Source of the DNA: Hyphomicrobiales bacterium
Lineage (GTDB): Bacteria; Pseudomonadota; Alphaproteobacteria; Rhizobiales; Rhizobiaceae
DNA length: 64,000 nt
Reading direction: 5' to 3'
NCBI GenBank assembly: GCA_900468625.1
Contig: UBUL01000018.1
Span: forward strand, 424,955-488,954
The translations under genes were made by a program, and so were the position numbers. Below are positions 8,974 through 17,941 of the stretch, in pieces. Within the stretch, counting starts at the first letter, position 1, and each line of letters starts with the position of its first letter. The notes under the pieces were generated by a model that saw only the letters and a list, made by a program, of their open reading frames with translations, was not told the origin of the DNA and ran no database searches.

Positions 8974-10362
8974 ATGAACAAACCGCATGCTGACCTTGCA
9001 GCCAAGCCAATCGGCATTCCGAAAGCTGCAAGCAGCATGACAAAACCGCTCGCGATCATCGGCGGCATTCTCTGGCTGCTGGTCGCCTCGCCGACCGTGG
9101 TCGAGAGCGACGCCTATCGCTACGCCACCGCACTCCTCTCGCTGATCGCCTTCTATTACTATATGAAAGCACCGATACGGCCGCGCACGGACTGGATCGG
9201 CTGGCTCTGCATGGGCTGGGCCTTCTATGTCATGGCGCGTTTCTTCATCACCTTCTGGCTGACGCCGCAGCACGATATCGGCGCCTCGGACTGGCTTTAT
9301 GCCTTCCCCTTCTTCTTCCCCATCATGGGCGTCGCCTTTCTGCTTTATGAGGAGCTGATGGAGAAGATCGTCGCGGCCTATTTCGCCGTGGTCCTCATCA
9401 TGCTGGTCGCAACGCAGCATTTCCGCGAGGTCTTTGCTGGCGAAACCATCCGCCCGCTGATCATGAACAATCAGATTCACGGCGCCGTCGCCTGCGGCAT
9501 GATCATCATCTTCACGCTGTTCTGGCTGCTGCATTACCTGACGGACAAATCCAGCGACCGCCGGATCGCGCGCTTCGCCTATGTCGTTTCGCCCTTCATC
9601 TTCGCGCTCTGTTTCATCGCCATCTACGGCGCCAAATCGAAAGGTGTCTGGCTGGCGCTCGGCATCACCCTGCCGCTGCTGGCGCTCGTTACGCTGACCT
9701 ATCTGCGCCTGAAGAGCGGCGCGATCATCATCGTCGCAGCGGCTGCCGTGCTGATCGCCGGCATCTACGGCGTCCGGCACAACCTCGACAAGACGGCGGG
9801 ACCGACCGTGTCGGCGGCGTTTTCCATGGTTGAGAACATGGCCAATGGCCATGAAATGGGCGGCGTGGTCTCAAGCGCGATCAGCTCCACCAACACGCCG
9901 GTATCGATGGACGAACGTCTGCAGCTCTGGTCCAACAGCTGGGAGGTCTTCTCCTCCGCGCCGGTCTTCGGCTGGGGCAACAGGTGGCTTGAGCGCTGGG
10001 CCGAGACGCGCTACTCGCATGTCCAATACACGCTGCTGCACAATGGCTACCTGGAAATTCTAGTGCGCTACGGCCTGTTCGGCGCCGCAATCATGTCCCT
10101 CATGCTCGCCATCTTCATCCGGGCCGTCTGGCGCGCCCGCAAGGCAGGCATCATCCCACGCGCCGCGTGGCATGCCTATATCGCCTGCCTGTTCTTCTTC
10201 TCGCTGACCCTGCTCAGCAACTCCAACAACCGCCTCGCCATCGGCGAAAGCCTAGCCTTCGCCTCCTCCGCCTTCGCCTGCTGGTGCCATATGCGGCTCA
10301 AAGGAGAGTATCTGGCGATGGGGAAGCCAGCGATGGGAAGGGAGGAGGCGATGGGTGTTTGA
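8974..10362 (+). CDS. O-antigen ligase/polymerase-like membrane protein
   Basis: A roughly 462-residue polytopic inner-membrane protein with about ten to twelve hydrophobic segments, beginning near IIGGILWLLVA, and a periplasmic loop before the typical WaaL/Wzy block (LLHNGYLEILVRYGLFGAAIM). The ERLQLWSNSWEVF..PVFGWG stretch is the usual lead-in to that block. Such proteins either attach O-antigen to lipid A-core or polymerise repeat units. With an ABC (Wzm/Wzt) exporter nearby a ligase is more likely than a Wzy polymerase, but this is inference. Start uncertain: a TTG at 8959 with AGGCGG upstream is the alternative to the ATG at 8974. Confidence 0.85.
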   Translation: MNKPHADLAAKPIGIPKAASSMTKPLAIIGGILWLLVASPTVVESDAYRYATALLSLIAFYYYMKAPIRPRTDWIGWLCMGWAFYVMARFFITFWLTPQHDIGASDWLYAFPFFFPIMGVAFLLYEELMEKIVAAYFAVVLIMLVATQHFREVFAGETIRPLIMNNQIHGAVACGMIIIFTLFWLLHYLTDKSSDRRIARFAYVVSPFIFALCFIAIYGAKSKGVWLALGITLPLLALVTLTYLRLKSGAIIIVAAAAVLIAGIYGVRHNLDKTAGPTVSAAFSMVENMANGHEMGGVVSSAISSTNTPVSMDERLQLWSNSWEVFSSAPVFGWGNRWLERWAETRYSHVQYTLLHNGYLEILVRYGLFGAAIMSLMLAIFIRAVWRARKAGIIPRAAWHAYIACLFFFSLTLLSNSNNRLAIGESLAFASSAFACWCHMRLKGEYLAMGKPAMGREEAMGV

Positions 10363-10478
10363 CTCCGGTTTTCAGCGAGCGGCGCTCACCGGCATCTCGA
10401 AGCGGGCGGCACGCATTTCGTTTCGCGGCCTGGAGAGGCGAGCATGAAGCATGTCGCCGGGCTCTCTCGGTCGGTCTG

Positions 10479-11588
10479 TCATTTTGTAGCCAGCTCGCCA
10501 TAAAGGCGATGATATCTCGCACACATTCTTTCTGCCGTGAAATGCGCAAGATAGCGGTCACGGGCAACAGCACCCATTGCGGCGGCTTTCTTCTCATCCT
10601 GCCAGAGGCGCTTCATGGCATCTGACAGGGTAGCGGCATCGTTGGGCGGGACAACAATACCTGTTTCATTGTTCAGATTGACGAAGCTCGTTCCTGTGCC
10701 GATTTCACATGAAATCATGGGTTTGCCGCACATCGCCGCCTCGACCAACGATAACCCGAAGGCTTCCGACCGAAGCGGAGAGGGAAAGACCAGAGCTTGG
10801 CAAAGCTCAAGGAGCGCGATCTTGTCCTGGTCTGACACCGCACCGACAAAATGAACATTGTCGACGCCCTGCGCGGCTGACTGCTTCAGCTCCGCCTCCA
10901 TCGGACCGCTGCCTACGACGACCACCTCCAGACCATTTTTTCTGGCGGCTTCCACCAAAATATGAATGCCCTTATAGTATCTGAGAACCCCGACGAATAG
11001 GAAAAAGCGGCCAGGGAAACGGCTACGCCATCGCATGCGCGTCGCCTCATCGACGCTCGGATAGTCCACCTCGTCCAGGCCCAAGGGAATAACCGTCGTC
11101 TTCGTCTGGAACCTCCTCAACACATCGCTTGACTGCAGATAATTGGGCGAGGTCGCAACGATGCGGTCAACATCGGCCAGAAAACGCAGCATCAGCGGTT
11201 TGTAGAACTGCAGCAGAACCTTTTGCTTCACGATATCGGAATGATAGGTCACGACAGCGGGCTTGCCGGTCCGCGAAGCGAGATGAACGACGTCCATCAC
11301 CGGCCAGGGAAAGTGATAATGAACGATGTCGGCTTTCTCGCTCAGCTCCCGGAAGCGCCCGAAAGCCTCATGAGAAAAGCCCGTCGAGGCAAATTCAAAA
11401 TCGAGCTTCGCCTTATGAGCCATATGCCCATCGAATTCGCGGCTGTTTTCGTCAGGCGTCCTGCTAAGCGAAAGCACATCGGACTCGACACCGTACCTGG
11501 CGACCCCTTTGGCAATCGCATGGATCGTCCGCTCCACACCACCGAATGTGTCAGGCCAATATGTTTTGAAGAAATGAAGAACGCGCAT
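10479..11588 (-). CDS. Glycosyltransferase family 4
   Basis: A 369-residue GT-B retaining glycosyltransferase. The N-terminal domain begins MRVLHFFKTYWPDTFGGVE (glycine-rich donor loop); the C-terminal domain carries FLFVGVLRYYKGIHILVEA, VVVVGSGPMEAEL and the acidic EX7E-type block EAFGLSLVEAAMCGKPMI. It uses a nucleotide-sugar donor and probably extends the lipid-linked O-antigen at the cytoplasmic membrane. It is convergent with the ligase-like gene and separated by 340 bases from the other minus-strand transferases, so it may have its own promoter. The sugar is not predictable from sequence. Confidence 0.92.
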   Translation of the reverse strand: MRVLHFFKTYWPDTFGGVERTIHAIAKGVARYGVESDVLSLSRTPDENSREFDGHMAHKAKLDFEFASTGFSHEAFGRFRELSEKADIVHYHFPWPVMDVVHLASRTGKPAVVTYHSDIVKQKVLLQFYKPLMLRFLADVDRIVATSPNYLQSSDVLRRFQTKTTVIPLGLDEVDYPSVDEATRMRWRSRFPGRFFLFVGVLRYYKGIHILVEAARKNGLEVVVVGSGPMEAELKQSAAQGVDNVHFVGAVSDQDKIALLELCQALVFPSPLRSEAFGLSLVEAAMCGKPMISCEIGTGTSFVNLNNETGIVVPPNDAATLSDAMKRLWQDEKKAAAMGAVARDRYLAHFTAERMCARYHRLYGELATK

Positions 11589-11928
11589 AACGCTCTGTAG
11601 CGAAAAATGCCGCTCGCGTCACCTAGATTACTTTTCCCATCCCCGCACACTAGCTTTTGGCCGGGATCGTGAGGGGTCGCAATAGGTGGGAATCCCACCT
11701 AGAAATTTTTGGCCGCAGCATACCAAATGGCTAAGCAATGCTCTGATAGCAAATCCAGTTGCGAAGCTACCAGCCATTGTCATCCGTGAAAAATTTCCCC
11801 TCGAAAGGGCATTACAATCATTGATCTAAGTCTGTTTACTGGCGTTGGTAGGACCGTGTACGATAAGCGGGTTCCTAGTAAATAAGAACCCAAAAGTTCT
11901 TGCACAGCATGCAATCAATTTGGTCCCG
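11589..11928. other. AT-rich intergenic region between two minus-strand glycosyltransferase genes
   Basis: No gene was recognised in these 340 bases. It should hold the promoter of the GT4 gene. A perfect short hairpin, AGGTGGGA-A-TCCCACCT (11684-11700), is the only clear structure. Base composition is AT-richer than the flanking core genome. Confidence 0.4.
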
Positions 11929-12798
11929 TTAAAAAACTTTTGAGATCATGCGCCGAAGATGCCCGAGATAGCTCTTCTGATACTTTCTTTGCTCCGGCGG
12001 AATCGATGAATGAAAGGCTTCTTGCAGCGCTTGAACAAAAATTTCAGATTCCCTGCTATATTTTTGTAGAAGTTCGGTAATTTTACCAGTTTCCCCCCAC
12101 CCCCTCACTGCAAAGAGAAGGTATTTGGCTTCCTGTAATGAGAGAAAAGGAAAGTTGCATTGTATGACGCTGCAGGCTTCTGCTATGATCTCCTCCGGAT
12201 TGGTGGATGAAGTACCCTCAGTGCCAAACTCGACGAAGACCTGTTCCACCTTGCGGCAGGAAACCCCTAATTTGATTGCGCGATGAACCCATTCCGCATC
12301 GGCACATATCCGAAAGGTTAGATCGTACAGCCCAACCACTTGATAGGCTTGGCGAGAAGCGAACATCGCATTGTGACCGAAAGGAATACCACTTATCAGC
12401 GCGGCGGATCGATATAGTTCATCCGCCCGCAACTGCCCGTCGATCAGAGTTAAACCTGCCACGATCCCCTGATCCCCCGAGGCGCTTTCCTTTACTACAG
12501 AAAGCACGTTCGGCTTATAAACATCGTCCGCCCCGAGAACACCGATCAATCCGCCTTTTGCACGCGAAATACCTTTATTGATCGCATCATAAATGCCTCG
12601 GTCTGGCTCCGAAATAATTGTCAGGTTTGGCGCGGAAAACCTTTGAGCGATGGATACAGTCGCGTCTGGCGATCCCCCATCGACAATGATGATCTCGGTG
12701 GACACGCTCGGCTGGGAAAAAACGGATTCCAAACAGTGTCCGATAGTCTTTTCAGCTTTGAAAGTCGGGATCACGACTGTAACGTCAAACTCATGCAT
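11929..12798 (-). CDS. Glycosyltransferase family 2
   Basis: A 289-residue GT-A transferase: FDVTVVIPTFKAEKTIGHCLESVFSQ opening, IIIVDGGSPDATV donor-binding stretch, and GLIGVLGADDVY holding the metal-binding Asp pair. The WcaA-like continuation (FGHNAMFASRQAY..GLYDLTFRICADAEW) is common in colanic-acid and O-antigen clusters. The ATG at 12798 has GCAGG six bases upstream. An earlier ATG (12846) abuts the stop of the preceding gene with only three bases after GGAG, so it was not preferred; with it the protein would gain 16 residues. Confidence 0.88.
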   Translation of the reverse strand: MHEFDVTVVIPTFKAEKTIGHCLESVFSQPSVSTEIIIVDGGSPDATVSIAQRFSAPNLTIISEPDRGIYDAINKGISRAKGGLIGVLGADDVYKPNVLSVVKESASGDQGIVAGLTLIDGQLRADELYRSAALISGIPFGHNAMFASRQAYQVVGLYDLTFRICADAEWVHRAIKLGVSCRKVEQVFVEFGTEGTSSTNPEEIIAEACSVIQCNFPFLSLQEAKYLLFAVRGWGETGKITELLQKYSRESEIFVQALQEAFHSSIPPEQRKYQKSYLGHLRRMISKVF

Positions 12799-12846
12799 TC
12801 CATACCTGCCAGTATTATCAACTAGAAAATCGGCTAAACTCCTCAT

Positions 12847-13752
12847 TTACTCCAATGGCCGGGCGTCCAGCATTATATGTTGCCATAGATAGAACATGTG
12901 TCGCGGGAACAGGAAATATCGAGCAAGATGAGTGGTATAGCGGCTCCGAACTCGCCGCATCTCCTTCTTTCCCACTGTAAGGGCTGCTTGCGTTTTTTGC
13001 GATGCATGGACCCTAAAAGCGCCTGTGAATACAGGAATATGGTCAATGCGAGCACCGACTGCTTGGAATTTTAATATGAGGTCCCAGTCCATCGCAAACT
13101 GTAAACTATCATCTACTTTTCCACCGATCCGATCCCATAGGGTGCGTCGCCAGAATAGAGTTTCCTGCGGCACGTAGTCGACTAGGCGCGTAACCGCGAA
13201 ACTATGCGCGGGGAGCCGCCAATGACCAATGACGTTGCTTCGCTCATCGATTATCACTCGATCCGCATAGAGCGCATCGACATTCGGATTGGCTTCGAAA
13301 TAGGCGGCAATCTGAGTTAAGGCATGCGGAAGAAGAAGATCGTCGGAATTTAGATAAGCCATGATATCTCCGCTGGTGCGGATAAAGCCGCGATTTATTG
13401 CATCTGCTTGCCCAGTGTCCTTTTCATAGCTAGCCTTCAAGCGCGGATCGTTAAAAGATGCAATCACCTCTGCTGTTTGATCCGTCGAGATCGAGTCCTG
13501 GATGACATATTCAATAAGTGGATAATCTTGAGAAAGAACGCTAGTAATTGTCTCGCGGATATAGTGCCCTTGATTGTACGAAGGCGTCACGATGGAAAAT
13601 GCCAACTTTGCCTGCATAGCAACTGGCAAAACACGCGTCCGCACTGTGTTCAATGGGCGCGCTTCGTAAAGATGAAAGAGACCGAGCGAAATTCCTAGCT
13701 TCTGCTTAAGGCGAGCAACAAATCGCATGTCCCTGCGCAACGGACTAGGCAT
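12847..13752 (-). CDS. Glycosyltransferase family 2
   Basis: A 301-residue inverting GT-A transferase: LAFSIVTPSYNQGHYIRETITSVLSQ, then YVIQDSISTDQTAEVI, KDTGQADAINRGF and IMAYLNSDDLLLPHAL with the DxD-type metal site. An N-terminal extension of about 50 basic residues precedes the fold. The start codon overlaps the end of the Wzt gene (ATGCCTAG, eight-base overlap), which implies translational coupling and makes it part of the export operon. The sugar is not predictable. Confidence 0.9.
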   Translation of the reverse strand: MPSPLRRDMRFVARLKQKLGISLGLFHLYEARPLNTVRTRVLPVAMQAKLAFSIVTPSYNQGHYIRETITSVLSQDYPLIEYVIQDSISTDQTAEVIASFNDPRLKASYEKDTGQADAINRGFIRTSGDIMAYLNSDDLLLPHALTQIAAYFEANPNVDALYADRVIIDERSNVIGHWRLPAHSFAVTRLVDYVPQETLFWRRTLWDRIGGKVDDSLQFAMDWDLILKFQAVGARIDHIPVFTGAFRVHASQKTQAALTVGKKEMRRVRSRYTTHLARYFLFPRHMFYLWQHIMLDARPLE

Positions 13753-15127
13753 CCGAGCTCTTTCCAGCCACGGCCAGATGCGATTGCGAGGGAATGCCCG
13801 CCAGACCGTAAAACGGTTGCGCACTGTAACCACCGCCGGTTTTTCCCACGACCGAAAAGTTGATCGCCGCAGTGACCACACTGTGTCGCGCTGCTGTTCC
13901 CTCTAGTTCCAGGGCCGGAATGGCATTCTGCCTCCCATAGACGTCAGGCGGAAAACTGGAGAAGCCTAAATCAATCACATATTCCCCCACTGAAACATCG
14001 AGCTTCAGTTCATGGACGACCCTTATAGTCGCGCCATCACGAATTGATCTCGGCACAGCGGCGTTGGTTTGGGCCGTATGTCGTCCATGGACGACCACTC
14101 CCTTGTCCGTTCGCACGACAAACCCTCCGCAGGGTGTTCCGATATCACCTTGTGCCCGATACTCCGCAAGCAGATGCATTGTATCGCCCTGACGAAACAC
14201 ATTCTTCGCCTGACCGGCATCATCCTGCATCCGAATAGCCATGCAAACGATTTTACCGTCCCCTGTCTGACGTCCGGGCACCATGCTGGAAAAGCCGCCG
14301 ATCGGCCATTCGACCGGAAGCACTGCACCATCGATGTGTATTTCCCCATCGTTTTGATCGATGTACGCGATCACTTCTTTAGATTGAACGGGGGCGCTTA
14401 TATGCCCCAACTCATAATATCGATTGACTGCTTCGGTTGGATCACCACAGAAAAGCACGTTGCCGTGATCAAGCAGCAGGGCCCTATCACAGTAATACAT
14501 AATATCTTCCGAGCTATGCGTTACCAGGATTACGGTCGTACCGTTTGCTTTGAGCGCATTAAGACGATCATAACACTTCATACGAAAAAAAATGTCGCCA
14601 ACAGCAAGAGCTTCATCGATGATGAGGATATCCGGATTGATCGCGGTCTGAACAGCGAACGCCAAGCGGACGAACATCCCGCTTGAATAGGTCATAACAG
14701 GACGATCGATAAAGTCTCCGATATCCGCAAACTTTTCAATTTCAGGCATCGCTGCGGTTATGTCGGCATTCGACAAACCAAGTATCTGAGCGTTAAGGCG
14801 TGCGTTTTCTCGCCCGGTAAACTCCGGATTAAAACCAGCACCGAGTTCCAGCATGGCGCCGACACGGCCATTAACGCGAATATGCCCACTTGTTGGAGGT
14901 ATAATGCCCGATATCATTTGAAGAAGCGTCGACTTCCCGCTTCCATTCCGTCCGATAATTCCAAAAAACTCTCCCTTTTTTATTTCAACATCAAGGGATT
15001 TTAACGCGGTGAAACGTTTGACATTGCCGGCACCGAAAATCAGACTTCGCAGCCGCTGAGCGCTGCTATTGTAGAGATCATAACTCTTCGACACGCCTTG
15101 GCAGATAATCGCCGTCTCATAAGACAT
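13745..15127 (-). CDS. wzt: O-antigen ABC transporter ATPase with C-terminal carbohydrate-binding domain
   Basis: Wzt energises export of complete lipid-linked O-polysaccharide across the inner membrane. About 460 residues: ABC domain with Walker A GRNGSGKST (59-67), signature YSSGMFVRLAFA, Walker B ILIIDEALAVGD, H-loop VTHSS. From about residue 270 comes a beta-rich Wzt_C-like domain (GDTMHLLAEYRAQGDIG, GFVVRTDKGVVVHG), which in E. coli O9a Wzt binds the capped chain end. The ATG at 15127 has TAGG eight bases upstream and overlaps the end of the permease gene. The long C-terminal domain implies export that recognises a terminal modification. Confidence 0.95.
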   Translation of the reverse strand: MSYETAIICQGVSKSYDLYNSSAQRLRSLIFGAGNVKRFTALKSLDVEIKKGEFFGIIGRNGSGKSTLLQMISGIIPPTSGHIRVNGRVGAMLELGAGFNPEFTGRENARLNAQILGLSNADITAAMPEIEKFADIGDFIDRPVMTYSSGMFVRLAFAVQTAINPDILIIDEALAVGDIFFRMKCYDRLNALKANGTTVILVTHSSEDIMYYCDRALLLDHGNVLFCGDPTEAVNRYYELGHISAPVQSKEVIAYIDQNDGEIHIDGAVLPVEWPIGGFSSMVPGRQTGDGKIVCMAIRMQDDAGQAKNVFRQGDTMHLLAEYRAQGDIGTPCGGFVVRTDKGVVVHGRHTAQTNAAVPRSIRDGATIRVVHELKLDVSVGEYVIDLGFSSFPPDVYGRQNAIPALELEGTAARHSVVTAAINFSVVGKTGGGYSAQPFYGLAGIPSQSHLAVAGKSSDA

Positions 15128-15947
15128 CTGCAAAACCTACCCTCAATTTCTGGAAAAAGAAATATCCCGTTGCCATGATGGCCAACGCGACCAAGCAATA
15201 GATACCCAGAACTTCAAAACTGAAATCGCCACCGAAAATCATCGCGCGGATGGTTTCGACTGGAACCGTAAGCGGATTGAATCGCAACATCCGACCGAAT
15301 TGTTCGGGTACCATGTTCTTCGGATAGCAAATAGGCGCAGTGAAGAGCAAAATTGTACTCAAGAAAGGTGTTATCTGATTGATATCCCTAAAATAAACAC
15401 CTAAGGCTGCCATGTACCACCCGATGCCGAGCGCCATGCAGGCTAAGGCAAGCAAAGGGATGATGATCAGCGGAGTCCACATCGACACATACCCAATAAA
15501 GCCAATCGATATCAGTATAACGAGAGCCAAAGCGATCGCAGCTAGCACGAGTGCGCTGAACACGACAACCATCGGCAGCAAAGCAAGTGGGAAAACTACC
15601 TTTTTCACATAGGATGTGCTACTTGATATAATGGCGGGGCATCGGATCAATGCTTCGGCGAGCAGGGTATAAACGCTCAATCCTGTAAACAAAATAAGCC
15701 CGACTGGAACATTGCCATTCGAAAAAGCGGCGTCTTGCCATCGAACGCGCATGACGACCTGAAAGACAAACGAGTAAACGAGCAGAAGACACAGGGGCTG
15801 CAGCACCAGCCAGAGGAAGCTAAACGCCGACTGCCGGAAGCGCATCGTGATATCACGATTCACAAGGCTGTAAATCAGGCTTCGATATCGTTTGGCCTGC
15901 ATCAATAAGACAAGCGGATTTCCTCTCCCACCAAGTCCAATCGACAT
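15117..15947 (-). CDS. wzm: O-antigen ABC transporter permease
   Basis: A 276-residue ABC-2 type permease with about six membrane segments; family landmarks are LVNRDITMRFRQSAFSFLWLVLQPL at the start, FTGLSVYTLLAEAL, YVKKVVFPLALLP, YFRDINQITPFLSTILLFTAPICYP and FNPLTVPVETIRAMIFG. It forms the channel of the Wzm/Wzt O-antigen exporter. Its start abuts the stop of the preceding GT4 gene (TGA then ATG with no gap) and its end overlaps wzt, so it is in one operon with both. Confidence 0.95.
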   Translation of the reverse strand: MSIGLGGRGNPLVLLMQAKRYRSLIYSLVNRDITMRFRQSAFSFLWLVLQPLCLLLVYSFVFQVVMRVRWQDAAFSNGNVPVGLILFTGLSVYTLLAEALIRCPAIISSSTSYVKKVVFPLALLPMVVVFSALVLAAIALALVILISIGFIGYVSMWTPLIIIPLLALACMALGIGWYMAALGVYFRDINQITPFLSTILLFTAPICYPKNMVPEQFGRMLRFNPLTVPVETIRAMIFGGDFSFEVLGIYCLVALAIMATGYFFFQKLRVGFADVL

Positions 15948-17090
15948 TCAAACGCCTCCGCTTACATTTGTGACGATGCTCATAAAGCTCTCGGCAAACC
16001 GGCGCCTATGTACGGCATAATCAATCAGGGTATTGTCACTGGGGTTAGAGAGGCGTTGCTTAATGGTTCGCGCAAGATCGCTTGGATCATGTGGATTGAA
16101 GAAGAGCGCATTCTCGGTCAACTGTTCGCGATGAACCGCAATATCCGAAGCGATGACGAACTGCGACTTCGATTTCGCTTCTTCCACTACCGTCGACCAT
16201 CCTTCGAAGAGCGATGGCTGCAGCAACGCGTTAGAGCGTTCAATGAGAACATACTGTTCCTCTTTACTGATAAAGCCCAGAAACTTTATACGCTCTGCTA
16301 GACCAAGCTCGGCAACTCTGCTCTTTAAATTTGCCACATGCATTGGATCACGGCGATCAAGCTCCTTCCCGGAGAAAGCAACTGTGGCCTCAATTCCCTC
16401 TTGCGCCAGCAAGTGTACCGCCTCGATCACAACCTCGTGGTTCTTGTGCACCCAGAACTGGTTTGGACAGTAGAAGAACACACCGGGAAGCTGAAGGCGC
16501 CTCAATACCGAGATATGGTCATGCGCATCTGGAACATTTGCCACGGCAAATTGCATCACATGCTTCGTATTTTTCGCATCCGGATAGTATCTTTCAAAAT
16601 CAGCTTTTGCAGCATAACTACTAAATAATATATTATCAAAATTATTGATATAATATAGATGTTGCTCTGTGCGATATGTAAGCTCCTCTTTTGAGAAGAG
16701 ATGCGGAAGCGCTCTTTCTTGAAAATCGGGGATCCAACAAATAGTCTTGTGTCTCTCTTTGGTATCGATCGGGAATGGAAAAATGGCGTCATATGAGATC
16801 TTTTTCTTGACGAAACGCGGTAATAATTTCGACAAAATTCGCAATCTTTTGAATAGACCACCATCGATATCGCCTATCATTAACGATGAAATCCAGCGCA
16901 ACCTTGGATAGACGGATGTCTGCGCGATAAAATCGAAAGACGCGCGGTTGTGACTTAAGATATAAACTTCCGGCTGTCGGATTGCCGGAATACTATTCAG
17001 CGCTGAAACCAGATTGGAAATATAATAATTCCCTCCGGTCCAACCCTCATCATAGTTGAATGGGATAATTATTCTTGTTCTTTTAGCCAT
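15948..17090 (-). CDS. Glycosyltransferase family 4
   Basis: A 380-residue transferase with a GT-B C-terminal half: FYCPNQFWVHKNHEVVIEAV, IKFLGFISKEEQYVLIERSNALLQPSLFEGWSTVVEEAKSK (EX7E-type acidic motif). The N-terminal half (TRIIIPFNYDEGWTGGNYYISNLVSAL, IPDFQERALPHLF) resembles GT4 enzymes of other O-antigen loci. Its start codon lies inside the preceding epimerase gene (22-base overlap). The middle of this gene (around 16600-16680) is strikingly AT-rich for this genome. Donor sugar unknown. Confidence 0.88.
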   Translation of the reverse strand: MAKRTRIIIPFNYDEGWTGGNYYISNLVSALNSIPAIRQPEVYILSHNRASFDFIAQTSVYPRLRWISSLMIGDIDGGLFKRLRILSKLLPRFVKKKISYDAIFPFPIDTKERHKTICWIPDFQERALPHLFSKEELTYRTEQHLYYINNFDNILFSSYAAKADFERYYPDAKNTKHVMQFAVANVPDAHDHISVLRRLQLPGVFFYCPNQFWVHKNHEVVIEAVHLLAQEGIEATVAFSGKELDRRDPMHVANLKSRVAELGLAERIKFLGFISKEEQYVLIERSNALLQPSLFEGWSTVVEEAKSKSQFVIASDIAVHREQLTENALFFNPHDPSDLARTIKQRLSNPSDNTLIDYAVHRRRFAESFMSIVTNVSGGV

Positions 17091-17941
17091 TGGGCCGTCG
17101 CCTTGATACCATCAATAATCGATGTTCCGTTCTCGAAGCCTAAGGCTTTCAGTGCTGCGATGTCGGCACACCAAGAATCGGGATCGCCCTCACGTTTTTG
17201 ACCCAGGAAATTGGCCTGATGCGTGCCCCCCAGTTCCTTCAACAGCAATGTGACAATTTCACGAATCGAGATGGCCGTTCCGCTCGCAATATTGATACTC
17301 TCGCCGCAAAACTCGGCTCTCTTCACCACCACCCGTATGGCTTCGCAGACATCGTCGATGAAGATGAAGTCCCGCGTCTCATTGCCCGTGCCGAATAGTT
17401 TGACTTCGGTGGAATTCCGCCACTTACAATAGGTGTCCCAAAGAAGCTGTTTTCGTAGACCAGGCCCATAGGCGGAAAAAATCCGCAACGATACTGTTCT
17501 GACGCCATAGATATTGGAGAACTCTTGGCAAAAATGTTCGGCCGCTAATTTATGGTAGCCGTAGGGCGACACGGGTCTCAGCATCGCGCCTTCGCCGATA
17601 GGAAGTGTGACCGGGCTTCCATAGACTGCCGCACTGGACAAATGAACGAACCGGGTCGCGGGGCTTTTCTCTCTTATCGCAGCCAGCATTTCATACACGC
17701 TCGCCGTGTTCATCTCGAAATCGTGCAGAGGATTGCTAAATGAACTTGGTACATGGGCCGCGCCTGAACAGTTTACGCAAACATCCGGCTGAATACGTGC
17801 AAATAGTTGTGTGAGTTCCGTCTTCCGATCACCACTTTTAAGCGACGACAAGCTCACCGTCACAACGTCACCGAAGTTGGCCATAAAATCCTTCAAGTGC
17901 GAGCCTATAAAGCCACGCGCGCCTACGATCAACGTCTTCAT
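17069..17941 (-). CDS. NAD-dependent sugar epimerase/dehydratase
   Basis: A 290-residue extended SDR enzyme acting on a nucleotide sugar: LIVGARGFIGSHL, VNCSGAAHVPSSF, VHLSSAAVYG and SPYGYHKLAAEHFC (catalytic Tyr and Lys), then RDFIFIDDVCEAI. It could be a 4-reductase or 4-epimerase preparing a rarer sugar for the O-chain; the exact reaction cannot be read. Start ATG overlaps the stop of the preceding fusion gene by four bases (ATGA). Confidence 0.85.
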   Translation of the reverse strand: MKTLIVGARGFIGSHLKDFMANFGDVVTVSLSSLKSGDRKTELTQLFARIQPDVCVNCSGAAHVPSSFSNPLHDFEMNTASVYEMLAAIREKSPATRFVHLSSAAVYGSPVTLPIGEGAMLRPVSPYGYHKLAAEHFCQEFSNIYGVRTVSLRIFSAYGPGLRKQLLWDTYCKWRNSTEVKLFGTGNETRDFIFIDDVCEAIRVVVKRAEFCGESINIASGTAISIREIVTLLLKELGGTHQANFLGQKREGDPDSWCADIAALKALGFENGTSIIDGIKATAQWLKEQE